Shown one piece after another: positions 27,458 to 35,299 of a stretch of 64,000 nucleotides of DNA; within the stretch, counting starts at the first letter, position 1; each line of letters starts with the position of its first letter. The position numbers and the translations under genes were made by a program. The notes under the pieces are model-generated. The model saw nothing but the letters and a program-made list of their open reading frames with translations. It made no database searches and was not told the DNA's origin. This DNA is from JBFHIZ01 sp963666475 (GTDB lineage Bacteria > Bacillota > Clostridia > Lachnospirales > Lachnospiraceae), in contig CAXXJM010000001.1 in assembly GCA_963666475.2 (NCBI GenBank), positions 186,001 through 250,000 of the forward strand. The letters are read 5' to 3'.

Positions 27458-28345
27458 TTAATTTGTAAAATATCTGTTTGCATTTGATATGTTATCTTTC
27501 CGATATTCCCTGGGGGTGGTGTTTCTATGTTTTTTATATGCTCTAGAAAAATAATTAATGTCTTGAAAACCGGAAAGAAAGGCTACTTCGGATATGGTAT
27601 GATCCGTATTCTTAAGTAGGTATGAAGCATAGTCGAGTCTTAAGTTCAAAATATAGTGAACAGGTGTAGTTCCATAGGTTTCTTTAAACAGACGTGAAAA
27701 TTGCCTTGCAGACAAACCTGATTTCTCAGCGACCGCAGGGATTTCGATTTCTTTTGTAAAACTATTCTCCATATAAGACACGGAGGAGGCAATACTTAGA
27801 AAAGAATTTTCTGATGTTACACCAAAATTATATTTCCTAGATAAAAAGATTGCCATTTGTACAAATTGGGAACGAATGAAATCTTGATATCCTGGTTGCA
27901 TCGATACAAATTCAGACATCAGATTATTGATCATATTATTGACTGTCAAAAAATCAGTAGGAGACAGCGATAGAAAGCTTGAAAAATGTTTTTCTGTTGC
28001 AAGATAGGGCTCGAGGAAAAATAGTGCATGAAATCCTGCAATCTGGCGTATGTCATGCAATCCATTGAATTCTTCTGCTGGGCGATACATGATATTGCAA
28101 ATTTTAAAATCATAGGTATTCGAGTATCCATGAGATGTGTTTCCACTGATTACGAAAACATCTCCTTTTTTTATAAAGAAATGTTCGTCATTTACAACAT
28201 GCATTGCGGAACCGCTTAGGACAATGACGAGTTCATCAAAATCCTGATGAATATGTACTCTGAAATCTTTTGCGTGAGTACAAGTATGTATGTAGAAAGG
28301 AAAAGATCTTTGGTATACAAAATTGCTTAATGAAAATGACTGCAT
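27458..28345 (-). CDS. AraC-family regulator with cupin sensor, candidate regulator of the xylan locus
   Basis: A 295-residue regulator. The N-terminal cupin (about 20-110) has FRVHIHQDFDELVIVLSG and KKGDVFVISGNTSHGY, the two beta-barrel motifs of AraC sugar-sensing domains. The C-terminal 100 residues are the AraC double HTH (IPAVAEKSGLSARQFSRLFK, then HTISEVAFLSGFQDINYFSR and NTTPREYRK). The start follows ACAGGAGG. A 24-nt sequence overlapping this ribosome site (28355-28378) is repeated exactly before the GH43 gene at 36665. This suggests that the protein binds both and controls itself and the xylan locus; this is inference. Confidence 0.9.
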   Translation of the reverse strand: MQSFSLSNFVYQRSFPFYIHTCTHAKDFRVHIHQDFDELVIVLSGSAMHVVNDEHFFIKKGDVFVISGNTSHGYSNTYDFKICNIMYRPAEEFNGLHDIRQIAGFHALFFLEPYLATEKHFSSFLSLSPTDFLTVNNMINNLMSEFVSMQPGYQDFIRSQFVQMAIFLSRKYNFGVTSENSFLSIASSVSYMENSFTKEIEIPAVAEKSGLSARQFSRLFKETYGTTPVHYILNLRLDYASYLLKNTDHTISEVAFLSGFQDINYFSRAYKKHRNTTPREYRKDNISNANRYFTN

Positions 28346-28354
28346 GACTCCTCC

Positions 28355-28378
28355 TGTCTGAATTGTGCTAATAATTGA
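28355..28378. promoter_or_regulatory. 24-nt sequence shared with the xylan-locus promoter, copy 1
   Basis: These 24 bases (beginning TGTCTGAATTG and ending AATAATTGA) are identical to 36557-36580. Here they lie 10-33 bases upstream of the AraC start codon at 28345 and run into its ribosome binding site, opposite in direction to the gene. Read along the gene, CAATT occurs twice, 12 bp apart. Together with its twin it is a good candidate operator. The rest of the 326-bp gap to the hipB-like gene holds the hipBA promoter and no visible gene. Confidence 0.6.
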
Positions 28379-28620
28379 TTTGTTTTTTGGTGGGAAATGT
28401 TTGAAACAACTATAGCTATTAATATAACAGATTTTTTTTGTTTTGAAAAGAAGGACAAAAAATGCCTAATATGAACATATATTATATTTATGGAGTGAAT
28501 GATGGCTATATTTGTGCATGGATATTGTTCGTGACTCTTAATGGTTTTTATAATAAAAGTCATAAGTGACCTGTATTTTTTTGAGAATACTTAATACAAG
28601 TCATATTTGGCCGATATTAG

Positions 28621-28649
28621 TTGATTATTTCCTTCGACAGATATATAAT
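28621..28649 (+). promoter_or_regulatory. Promoter of the hipBA-like operon
   Basis: TTGATT (28621-28626) and a perfect TATAAT (28644-28649) with a 17-bp spacer, 22 bases before the start codon. AAGTCATA occurs at 28557-28564 and 28598-28605, 41 bp apart, and could be the antitoxin's own operators. Confidence 0.65.
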
Positions 28650-28671
28650 GTGAAAAAGGATGGTGATCAGG

Positions 28672-29025
28672 ATGAAAATATCAAATGAAAAGACGAATTC
28701 GTTAATCTTAGAAGAGTTTGGGAAGCGCATCAAAAGAGTTCGCGTTGAAAAAAATATCACAAGAGTAAAACTTGCAGAACATAGTGGTGTATCAGAAAAA
28801 ACAATTGCTAGGTTAGAGCAGGGCAATACAATCAATCTAGATCATTTGTTTTCTATTATGCGTACGCTTGAACTTTTGGAGAATTTGGACCAATTGATTC
28901 CAGAAGAAACCATAAGCCCAATTAAACTACAACAAGCATTGGCATCGACGGTTGTTAAAAAACGCGCATATCCGATCAAGAAGAAAGAACCTTCAAAAGA
29001 ATGGAAATGGGGGGATGAAGAATGA
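28672..29025 (+). CDS. HipB-like XRE-family antitoxin/repressor
   Basis: A 117-residue protein from ATG 28672 (GGTGAT site; an ATG at 28660 is too close to the A/G run). Residues about 15-70 form an XRE helix-turn-helix: GKRIKRVRVEKNITRVKLAE, then SGVSEKTIARLEQGNTIN. The tail is basic and lysine-rich, ending in KEWKWGDEE. Its stop overlaps the start of the HipA-like gene by four bases (ATGA), the usual arrangement of type II toxin-antitoxin pairs, in which HipB binds the operator and neutralises HipA. Autorepression through sites around the promoter at 28621-28649 is expected. Confidence 0.85.
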   Translation: MKISNEKTNSLILEEFGKRIKRVRVEKNITRVKLAEHSGVSEKTIARLEQGNTINLDHLFSIMRTLELLENLDQLIPEETISPIKLQQALASTVVKKRAYPIKKKEPSKEWKWGDEE

Positions 29026-30338
29026 CAATTGCAGATATATATATGTACAATACAAAAATAGGCACTGTATCATTAAGAGACGGGCAAGAAATCGCCGAGT
29101 TTGAATATGATGCCAGTTTTGCAAAAAGTGGGATTGAATTATCGCCACTTATGATGCCTTTGATGGCAAACACAATTTATCGTTTCCCAATGTTAAATAT
29201 GGATTCTTTTTTTGGTCTTCCAGGAATGCTTGCGGATTCATTGCCGGATTCCTTTGGGCAAGCATTAATTGAAACATGGCTTGCAAGACAAGGACGAGTA
29301 AATTCAAGTCTTAATGCAGTTGAGAGATTATGCTACACTGGGGTGAGAGGAATGGGTGCTTTGGAATTTCGACCATCTATTGGTCCGTCAGAGATAAATG
29401 ATCCACTTGATATTGATGCACTCGTTGAACTAGCTTCAGAGATTATGAAGCATCGAGAAGAAGTCTCGGTTACCTATCAAAATGAATTTATTGAAGAAGA
29501 AGCGTTAGCACAAATCATGCAAATTGGTACCTCTGCTGGTGGAGCAAGAGCAAAAGCAATCATTGCATGGAATAAGAAAACTCATGAAATTAAATCTGGC
29601 CAGATTAACGCGGGGAAGGGTTTTGAATATTACCTAATCAAGTTTGATGGGATTAAAAATAATCGAGACAAAGAGAGCGCTGATAAACAGGGATACACCA
29701 ACGTGGAATACGCGTATCATTTAATGGCAAAGGATGCGGGCGTGGAAATGTCTCATTGTGAACTTCTAAAGGACGGAAAGTTGAGTCACTTTATTACAAA
29801 ACGATTTGATCGTGATGAAAATGGTGGAAAAATCCACATGCAAACATTGGCAGGTATGGCGCATTACGATTTTAAGCAACTCGGAGTCAATAGCTATGAG
29901 CAAATATTTCAAATTTTGAGAAGGTTAAATCTTGGAGCAAAAGCAGCAGAGCAGATGTTCTTACGAATGGTATTTAACGTATACGCAGTGAATCATGATG
30001 ATCACGTGAAAAATACTTCTTTTTTAATGGATCGCGAAGGAAATTGGTCATTATCTCCAGCATATGATATTACGTATTCACATAATCCACATGGGAAATG
30101 GACAAGCAATCATCAGCTCATGATCAATGGAAAAAGAAACGGGATTTCCAGGACAGATTTGATTGCCTGCGCAGTGAACAATGAAATGAAAGAAGCTCGA
30201 GCTAATATGTTAATTGACCAGGTCATGGAAGTTGTTGACTGTTGGAAGGAATATGCAAGTAAAGCATGTGTATCACAAGTACGAAGCAATCAAATTTGGG
30301 AAGATATACTTGAAACAAGAGCCGTTCTTGAGTCGTAG
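29022..30338 (+). CDS. HipA-like serine/threonine kinase toxin
   Basis: A 438-residue HipA-fold kinase. The N-terminal subdomain (about 1-110) includes LPGMLADSLPDSFGQALIE, the HipA N1-type signature. The ATP loop is represented by SAGGARAKAIIAWN, the catalytic loop by NHDDHVKNTSFLMD (catalytic Asp and Mg-binding Asn), and the activation Asp by LSPAYDITY. HipA kinases phosphorylate cytoplasmic targets such as glutamyl-tRNA synthetase and cause dormancy; this homologue's target is unknown. A GGGGGGATGAAG site within hipB serves translation. All kinase motifs look intact, so it may be active. The paired upstream repressor supports a toxin-antitoxin module. Confidence 0.88.
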   Translation: MTIADIYMYNTKIGTVSLRDGQEIAEFEYDASFAKSGIELSPLMMPLMANTIYRFPMLNMDSFFGLPGMLADSLPDSFGQALIETWLARQGRVNSSLNAVERLCYTGVRGMGALEFRPSIGPSEINDPLDIDALVELASEIMKHREEVSVTYQNEFIEEEALAQIMQIGTSAGGARAKAIIAWNKKTHEIKSGQINAGKGFEYYLIKFDGIKNNRDKESADKQGYTNVEYAYHLMAKDAGVEMSHCELLKDGKLSHFITKRFDRDENGGKIHMQTLAGMAHYDFKQLGVNSYEQIFQILRRLNLGAKAAEQMFLRMVFNVYAVNHDDHVKNTSFLMDREGNWSLSPAYDITYSHNPHGKWTSNHQLMINGKRNGISRTDLIACAVNNEMKEARANMLIDQVMEVVDCWKEYASKACVSQVRSNQIWEDILETRAVLES

Positions 30339-30390
30339 TCTACCTATATTTAATAGAATCATTTCAAGTGTAACAACTGTAATGTTGATA

Positions 30391-30440
30391 TTTGAGTATC
30401 TCGTGTTGCTTTTGAGTAGGTTTTAGTAGTTTTTAGTAGT
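30391..30440. repeat. 10-bp phased TTTKAGTAG repeats
   Basis: TTTGAGTATC (30391-30400), TTTGAGTAGG (30411-30420), TTTTAGTAGT (30421-30430) and TTTTAGTAGT (30431-30440) lie in 10-bp register upstream of the promoter of the membrane protein/XRE pair. The period equals one helical turn. They may be repressor sites or curved DNA, or a slippage tract. Confidence 0.45.
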
Positions 30441-30467
30441 CATTTTAAGCACAAAAGATAAAAACAA

Positions 30468-30517
30468 TTGACAAAATGTAAAAAATATTTGACATAGAGT
30501 AAAAAAAGATTTACAAT
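30468..30517 (+). promoter_or_regulatory. Promoter and flanking direct repeat of the membrane protein/XRE pair
   Basis: TTGACA (30489-30494), 17 bp, TACAAT (30512-30517): five of six -10 bases match. A second TTGACA lies at 30468-30473, exactly 21 bp earlier, and the bases after both copies are alike (several A residues with GTAAAAAA). This repeat may be the operator of the XRE protein encoded downstream, or two tandem promoters. Confidence 0.65.
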
Positions 30518-30578
30518 GCATGTATCAAGAACATAACATTTGATAACATTTGATAGAAAACAGATAAAGGAGGTCATT

Positions 30579-31088
30579 ATGACATATCAAGAAAAGAAAG
30601 TTTGGGTTAGTTTAGTAGCTTGTTTTCTTTTACTTATTATGTATGCAGTGTATTTTGTAAACAAGATCAAAGTAAAAGGACAAGCAATTTTTGAGGATGG
30701 AGCTTATTGGGCAAGGACGTTATTAATTGTCCTTGGAATTTTCATTGTATGTATGGTTGTAATTCAGATTATTGCGCATATTCTTATGGCTATTACAGTA
30801 GAAACTAAAAAGGTAATTTATTCCAATGCAAGAGAAAAAGAGGATGTTATGGAGATTGATGATTATTTTGAAGAAGAGGATGAAATGGATCGATTGATCG
30901 ATTGGAAAGCGGGCACGGTAAGTCAATGGGTCATGGGAATTGGATTTGTTTTATCATTGGTCATTCTTGCCTGTAATATATCAATTGGTATTGTGTTGAA
31001 TGTTTGTTTCTGTAGTTTTATAGTTAGTACATTTGCTGAAAACATCGTACAGTTACGACTGTATAAAAGGGGTGTTTATCATGGATAA
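30579..31088 (+). CDS. Four-segment membrane protein of unknown function
   Basis: 169 residues from ATG 30579, which follows a perfect AAAGGAGGT. Four hydrophobic segments are seen at about residues 8-28, 46-73, 118-140 and 143-162. A strongly acidic cytoplasmic or outer loop (EKEDVMEIDDYFEEEDEMDR) separates the second and third. No domain is recognised; proteins of this shape encoded directly before a small XRE regulator are frequent in Firmicutes, and the pair is often annotated as hypothetical. Its end overlaps the XRE gene by eight bases, so they are co-translated. Function is unknown. Confidence 0.75.
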   Translation: MTYQEKKVWVSLVACFLLLIMYAVYFVNKIKVKGQAIFEDGAYWARTLLIVLGIFIVCMVVIQIIAHILMAITVETKKVIYSNAREKEDVMEIDDYFEEEDEMDRLIDWKAGTVSQWVMGIGFVLSLVILACNISIGIVLNVCFCSFIVSTFAENIVQLRLYKRGVYHG

Positions 31089-31320
31089 TCCAAGAATTCA
31101 TATAGAAAATGCGATACGCAGATTGCGATTTGAACATAGTGAAATGACGCAGCAGGAGCTGGCAAAAAAAATTGGTGCATCCAGACAAACAATCAATAAC
31201 GTAGAAAGTGGAAAGTATTATCCTTCACTGGAATTAGCTTTTTTAATAGCAGAAGCGTTAGATTCGCCGATCGAAGAGGTCTTTTGGCATAAAAGGAAGA
31301 AATATAAGGTGGAGAACTAG
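31081..31320 (+). CDS. Small XRE-family helix-turn-helix regulator
   Basis: 79 residues from ATG 31081, preceded by AAAAGGGGTG. Almost the whole protein is one XRE domain: LRFEHSEMTQQELAKKIGAS, RQTINNVESGKYYPSLELAF, then ALDSPIEEVFWHKRK, closely resembling the YozG/YgzD type of compact regulators. It has no oligomerisation or sensor domain. It overlaps the upstream membrane protein gene and likely regulates the shared promoter at 30489-30517, perhaps with the membrane protein controlling its activity; this is inference. Confidence 0.88.
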   Translation: MDNPRIHIENAIRRLRFEHSEMTQQELAKKIGASRQTINNVESGKYYPSLELAFLIAEALDSPIEEVFWHKRKKYKVEN

Positions 31321-31692
31321 GAAGAAGAAAGAACGCAAGGGAAGAATGCTTTAATAAGAGTCAATAAGGAAATAATTTGTATGAGTAAAACAATGCAAAT
31401 TGGAGGAGAGATATATGGATACTACCAATTATTTACTTAATTGGTATCGTTATGACGATGACGGTGTTGGATACAACGGGTTTTGATAACGAGAGAGATT
31501 GATGTTTTTTGGAATCCCGACAAAGCGATTCATATGTACCGAGTGATCGATACAATACATAATAGTATTGGTGGTGGAATTCATTTTTTATGGTCAAATA
31601 AAAATGAATTCCAATTTTTGATTTTCCTATCGGACTATTTGTTTGGATTCATCAGTATCATGAAACGGCACATAGGTGAGGGACTTACCGTC
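31321..31692 (+). other. Gap with a 23-codon ORF and possible gene remnant
   Basis: No convincing gene. A strong GGAGGAG site at 31402-31408 precedes ATG 31415, but that frame ends after 23 codons (stop at 31484-31486; peptide MDTTNYLLNWYRYDDDGV and five more). A second frame there reads IYLIGIVMTMTVLDTTGFDN, like a membrane segment. A third is open from TTG 31483 to 31740 but has no ribosome site and overlaps the 3' end of the opposite AraC gene. Together this looks like the frameshifted start of a lost membrane protein gene, with low certainty. Confidence 0.3.
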
Positions 31693-32613
31693 TTATCTTT
31701 TTACGAAGTCACAGGGCCTATTGAGATTTGTATCCAATAAGATAATTTTTCGAAACTCAGAGGGAGTATAACCTTTCAATTTTACAAAAGTTTCGGTGTA
31801 ATAACTAGAACTTGCGAATCCACATGAGTATGCAACTTCTGAGATCGAATGATTTATGTCTCGGAGTAGTTGTGTACTCTTTTCAATTCGGTAAGAAATT
31901 AAAAAATCGTTAGGAGTAATCTTTAAGTATTGACTAAATATCTGGAAACATCTACTTCTACATATGTCTCCGATACTGGAAATATCAGAAACTTGGATGG
32001 AATCTTCATAATGATCATAAATATATAACAACATTTTTTTTAGTATATCCAGATTTTTATCGGTAGATAATTGATAATTTGACGTCCAGGATTTAGAACT
32101 TTCAAATAGAACGCTCCACAGTTCATATAGAGATGATAGAAGTTCTAATGCTTGCATATCAGAATTCTTTTCATATAAGAAATAAACATCATGTATTTTT
32201 TGTAACAAATTTTTATTTTGAGCTGAGTCTGGACGGATGATATACTCCGAAGTGCCACATTTGGTAATCGGATCAACAAATTTATGTTGTAGCTGAGAGA
32301 ACGAGAAAATCACGTTTGGATTAAATACAATACATAGGTATTCACAATCTGAACCATCGCTAGAAAATCCATGATGCATCTGTTTGGAATTAATAAAAAT
32401 AGCTTCATTTTCATGGACTTTGAGATTTTTGCCATTCACATTATAACTTATATGTCCTTTTAGAGGCATTAAGAATTCTACATCAATATGCCAATGACAG
32501 AGTGCTTCTAAGTTAGAAAAAGAGGATAGCATACCTTTCGAAACGAGTAATGGAATGTCGGGATTGCTATAGGTTATTAGTTCTGAAGAATCTTTTAAAC
32601 GATTAATATTCAT
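31693..32613 (-). CDS. AraC-family regulator with cupin sensor, next to GH5 lipoprotein
   Basis: 306 residues. The N-terminal cupin region (about 20-110) has HWHIDVEFLMPLKGHISYNV and VHENEAIFINSKQMHHGF. The C-terminal double HTH contains SDISSIGDICRSRCFQIFSQ, ISEVAYSCGFASSSYYTET and KGYTPSEFRK. A weak AAAGGC site precedes the start. It is divergent from the GH5 lipoprotein gene at 32789; TATACGAT repeats 21 bp apart (32661, 32682) lie in the intergenic region. It likely activates the GH5-surface protein-CE2 unit in response to a sugar, which is inferred from position. Confidence 0.9.
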   Translation of the reverse strand: MNINRLKDSSELITYSNPDIPLLVSKGMLSSFSNLEALCHWHIDVEFLMPLKGHISYNVNGKNLKVHENEAIFINSKQMHHGFSSDGSDCEYLCIVFNPNVIFSFSQLQHKFVDPITKCGTSEYIIRPDSAQNKNLLQKIHDVYFLYEKNSDMQALELLSSLYELWSVLFESSKSWTSNYQLSTDKNLDILKKMLLYIYDHYEDSIQVSDISSIGDICRSRCFQIFSQYLKITPNDFLISYRIEKSTQLLRDINHSISEVAYSCGFASSSYYTETFVKLKGYTPSEFRKIILLDTNLNRPCDFVKR

Positions 32614-32660
32614 AAAAAGCCTTTCCCATATTATGATTTTTTTAGATTAATTATCACAAA

Positions 32661-32689
32661 TATACGATTGTTATATTATTGTATACGAT
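32661..32689. promoter_or_regulatory. TATACGAT direct repeat with 21-bp spacing, candidate AraC operator
   Basis: TATACGAT at 32661-32668 and again at 32682-32689, exactly 21 bp apart, between the divergent AraC (start 32613) and GH5 (start 32789) genes. Two identical 8-mers with this period are what an AraC-family dimer needs. No other copy was noticed in the window. Confidence 0.55.
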
Positions 32690-32788
32690 ATCAAAAGAAA
32701 TGAATAAAAAAGTATATTATAATTATAGTATATAAAGATTGAACTGACAAGTTGACAGGAAAAGGTCTATTAATCAAAGGAGAAAGAG

Positions 32789-34588
32789 ATGAAAATAAAA
32801 AAACAATTAACAGGATTGTGTTTGGTTCTGATCAGTTGTCTGTATTTACTTACTGGGTGTACAGCGAATAGTAAGAACGAGGAAAACATAGAAAACTCTG
32901 CAAAAGTAGCAGTTGATTCCAATGATGATGGAAGTGTTAGAAGCGATTTGACTTCAGTTGAACTGGTACAGCTCATGGGAAATGGAATTAATCTTGGAAA
33001 CACAATGGAAGCATATGGACATCTTTCTCTTGGTACACAAGCTGCTGTCAGCGCATATGAGACCCTTTGGGGATGTCCTGTGACAACGCAGGAAATGATC
33101 AAAGCAATGAGAGAAGCAGGATTTACTACGCTCCGGATACCAGTAGCATGGACCAATATGATGGATTATGAAAATGGTGATTACACGATTGACGAAGCCT
33201 ATTTAAACCGTGTGGAGGAAATCGTAAACTACGCACGTAATGAGGAAATGTATGTAATTCTAAATGACCACTGGGATGGTAGTTGGTGGGGAATGTTCGG
33301 ATCTGCGAACGAAGGTACAAGAAAAGCGTCAATGGATTTATATACAAGCATGTGGACACAGATCGCAGAAAAATTCTCTGCTTATTCTGATTACGTTATC
33401 TTTGAATCCGCAAATGAAGAGTTGGGGAATCGTTTGAATGATGTAGATGTTGCAAAAGATTCGGGAACCTTAAGCGAGGACGAATGCTATGAATTGACAA
33501 ATAAGATCAATCAGACCTTTGTAGATCTAATCAGAAATTCTGGTGGAAATAATAAAGAAAGATTTCTTTTGATTGCTGGCTATAATACCATGATAAATAA
33601 TACTTGTGATGAGCGTTTTATCATGCCTACGGATTCTATTGATCAAAAATTAATGATATCTGTCCACTTTTATGAACCGGATGGCTACTGTATGAGAGAT
33701 AGTCTGCTGACATGGGGGACATCTGAACACTACGAAAATATGAATGATGCTTTGAAGAAAATGAGAAAATTCATTTCCGAGGGATATGGAGTGGTAATTG
33801 GTGAATATGGGGTCCTGATTAACAGCCTTGGCGAGATAAAAAGCAATACGGTCGATTACTATACATACTTTTTAAACGCGTGCACAAGTTACGGATACTG
33901 TCCAGTTTTATGGGATACAAATGCTGCATTTAATCGTAGCAACCTTGGATTTATAGATGATGAAGTCGCAAGTTTATATTTAGAATATCAAGTCGAAAAC
34001 GAAGAAGGTAAAACACAAGAGGAGTTGGCTACTGCTGCAAGACAAATCATGAATAATACTTTTGAGAATGCAACCCCAAGTGCAGGGACGGTTGCTGACG
34101 ATGTAGCAATGGCATGGATTATGTATAACAGTAGTGATTGGAATACATTATACAGTGTAGGGGATGTGTATGATTCCACAAATATGACGGTTGGAACAAT
34201 ACCAACGGATGTTGAAATTATAGGGGCTGGGACCTATACTGTCGCTCTTGATTTTTCAGGCACTGCAGCAGGATATGCAAATAGTGTGATTTTTTCCGCA
34301 TTGGGGATTACCAATGGAGAGAATCTGTACCCTGGATATGTTATTTCTATTGATGAGGTAAAAGTAAATGGGGCGCGCTATGAACTTGCCGGTAATGAAT
34401 ACACTTCTTCCGATGATAAAATTTGTACTAGAGTGAATCTTTATAATGAATGGGTAACTGCCATCCCAGATGATGTAAGGACTAAAGATTCGAATAACGA
34501 AGGTATAACCCCTAAATTGCTAGATCCGGAGAATTTAGGAAATGTTGAAACCATCGAGATTACTTTTACATATGAGCCAGCAAACTAA
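32789..34588 (+). CDS. GH5 endoglycanase lipoprotein with C-terminal binding-type domain
   Basis: A 599-residue lipoprotein with lipobox LTGC (Cys24). The GH5 barrel, about 55-390, begins NGINLGNTMEAYG and matches subfamily-4-like enzymes; general acid E210 lies in FESANEEL, nucleophile E339 in VVIGEYGV, and Trp/Asp-rich subsites include HWDGSWWG. A linker leads to a beta-rich C-terminal domain (about 440-595; AWIMYNSSDW, then GAGTYTVALDF, SIDEVKVNGARYEL, IEITFTYE). This resembles the penultimate domain of the GH5 at 8657 and is probably a carbohydrate-binding module. It acts on the outer surface on beta-glucan or mannan. The surface protein and CE2 genes follow closely. Confidence 0.92.
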   Translation: MKIKKQLTGLCLVLISCLYLLTGCTANSKNEENIENSAKVAVDSNDDGSVRSDLTSVELVQLMGNGINLGNTMEAYGHLSLGTQAAVSAYETLWGCPVTTQEMIKAMREAGFTTLRIPVAWTNMMDYENGDYTIDEAYLNRVEEIVNYARNEEMYVILNDHWDGSWWGMFGSANEGTRKASMDLYTSMWTQIAEKFSAYSDYVIFESANEELGNRLNDVDVAKDSGTLSEDECYELTNKINQTFVDLIRNSGGNNKERFLLIAGYNTMINNTCDERFIMPTDSIDQKLMISVHFYEPDGYCMRDSLLTWGTSEHYENMNDALKKMRKFISEGYGVVIGEYGVLINSLGEIKSNTVDYYTYFLNACTSYGYCPVLWDTNAAFNRSNLGFIDDEVASLYLEYQVENEEGKTQEELATAARQIMNNTFENATPSAGTVADDVAMAWIMYNSSDWNTLYSVGDVYDSTNMTVGTIPTDVEIIGAGTYTVALDFSGTAAGYANSVIFSALGITNGENLYPGYVISIDEVKVNGARYELAGNEYTSSDDKICTRVNLYNEWVTAIPDDVRTKDSNNEGITPKLLDPENLGNVETIEITFTYEPAN

Positions 34589-34617
34589 ATAGAGTGAATG
34601 CAATGGAGGTATTACAA

Positions 34618-35298
34618 ATGAAGAAGATTATTATTTTGTTGAGTGGTGTTTTACTGTTATTTTCTATGAACACGACTGTGTTTGCAGAGGATACAACGGA
34701 TTATAGTTTTAAAACGACAGAAGTGGTGGATTTTTGTGTGTATAATACTTGGGGAACAATGTCTGTAGACTGTGATAAATTTAATGTTGAAAGCATTGCA
34801 ATGACCGTGGAAGTGACTGATTTTATAGGTGATCCGATCAAAGTCAAATTGTACAACAGAGAATCCGTGACATGGCAGACATGGGCAAGTGATGCACAGG
34901 TGATCGACGGAGATGGAACCTATACCTTTTACCTGAATCTTGCTGAAAATGCTTATCCATCAGAAAATCTGTGTACGATTTATTTGAAAGATGTGGAATG
35001 TGCGCTGCCAGATGAAGATTCTGAAGGACAAAGTGTTGAGGCATCAAATATCAGCTGCCATATGGTAATGAGTTCCTGTGAATTTAATACGGAGCAAGTT
35101 GTAGAAGCGGAATCTACTGAAGCAGTTACGAACACCGCAGACACTGTTGATGAATCGACTTCTCAGGATGATTCTGCGCAAAGTGACTTTTCTGAAGAAA
35201 CAGAAAGCAGTCCATTTCCATTTCTGTTCGCAGTAGCTGGAGGAGTCGTGATCACTGGAGCGGTAGTTTTGATCATCGTGCGTATAAGGAAAAAATAA
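34618..35298 (+). CDS. Surface-anchored protein without visible catalytic domain, possible glycan-binding protein
   Basis: 226 residues from ATG 34618 (GGAGG 8 bases upstream; an ATG at 34594 lacks a site). Signal peptide at 1-22 or so (MKKIIILLSGVLLLFSMNTT), then a single beta-rich domain of about 130 residues with several Trp (VYNTWGTMSV, VTWQTWASDAQV) and alternating hydrophobic strands. An acidic S/T/E spacer, and a C-terminal membrane segment (about 200-221) with RIRKK complete it. No hydrolase motif is visible. It stands between GH5 and CE2, 30 bp after the first and 1 bp before the second, so it may hold polysaccharide for them. That role is inference. Confidence 0.72.
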   Translation: MKKIIILLSGVLLLFSMNTTVFAEDTTDYSFKTTEVVDFCVYNTWGTMSVDCDKFNVESIAMTVEVTDFIGDPIKVKLYNRESVTWQTWASDAQVIDGDGTYTFYLNLAENAYPSENLCTIYLKDVECALPDEDSEGQSVEASNISCHMVMSSCEFNTEQVVEAESTEAVTNTADTVDESTSQDDSAQSDFSEETESSPFPFLFAVAGGVVITGAVVLIIVRIRKK

Positions 35299-35299
35299 C

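Noticed and set aside
28610..28617. GCCGATAT resembling a sigma-28 -10 before hipB
   Set aside because: No good TAAA at the right distance, and a clean TTGATT/TATAAT promoter lies just downstream; hipBA is not a motility gene.
31483..31740. 85-codon frame from TTG
   Set aside because: No ribosome binding site, rare start codon, overlaps the AraC 3' end, no recognisable domain; kept only as part of a possible remnant.
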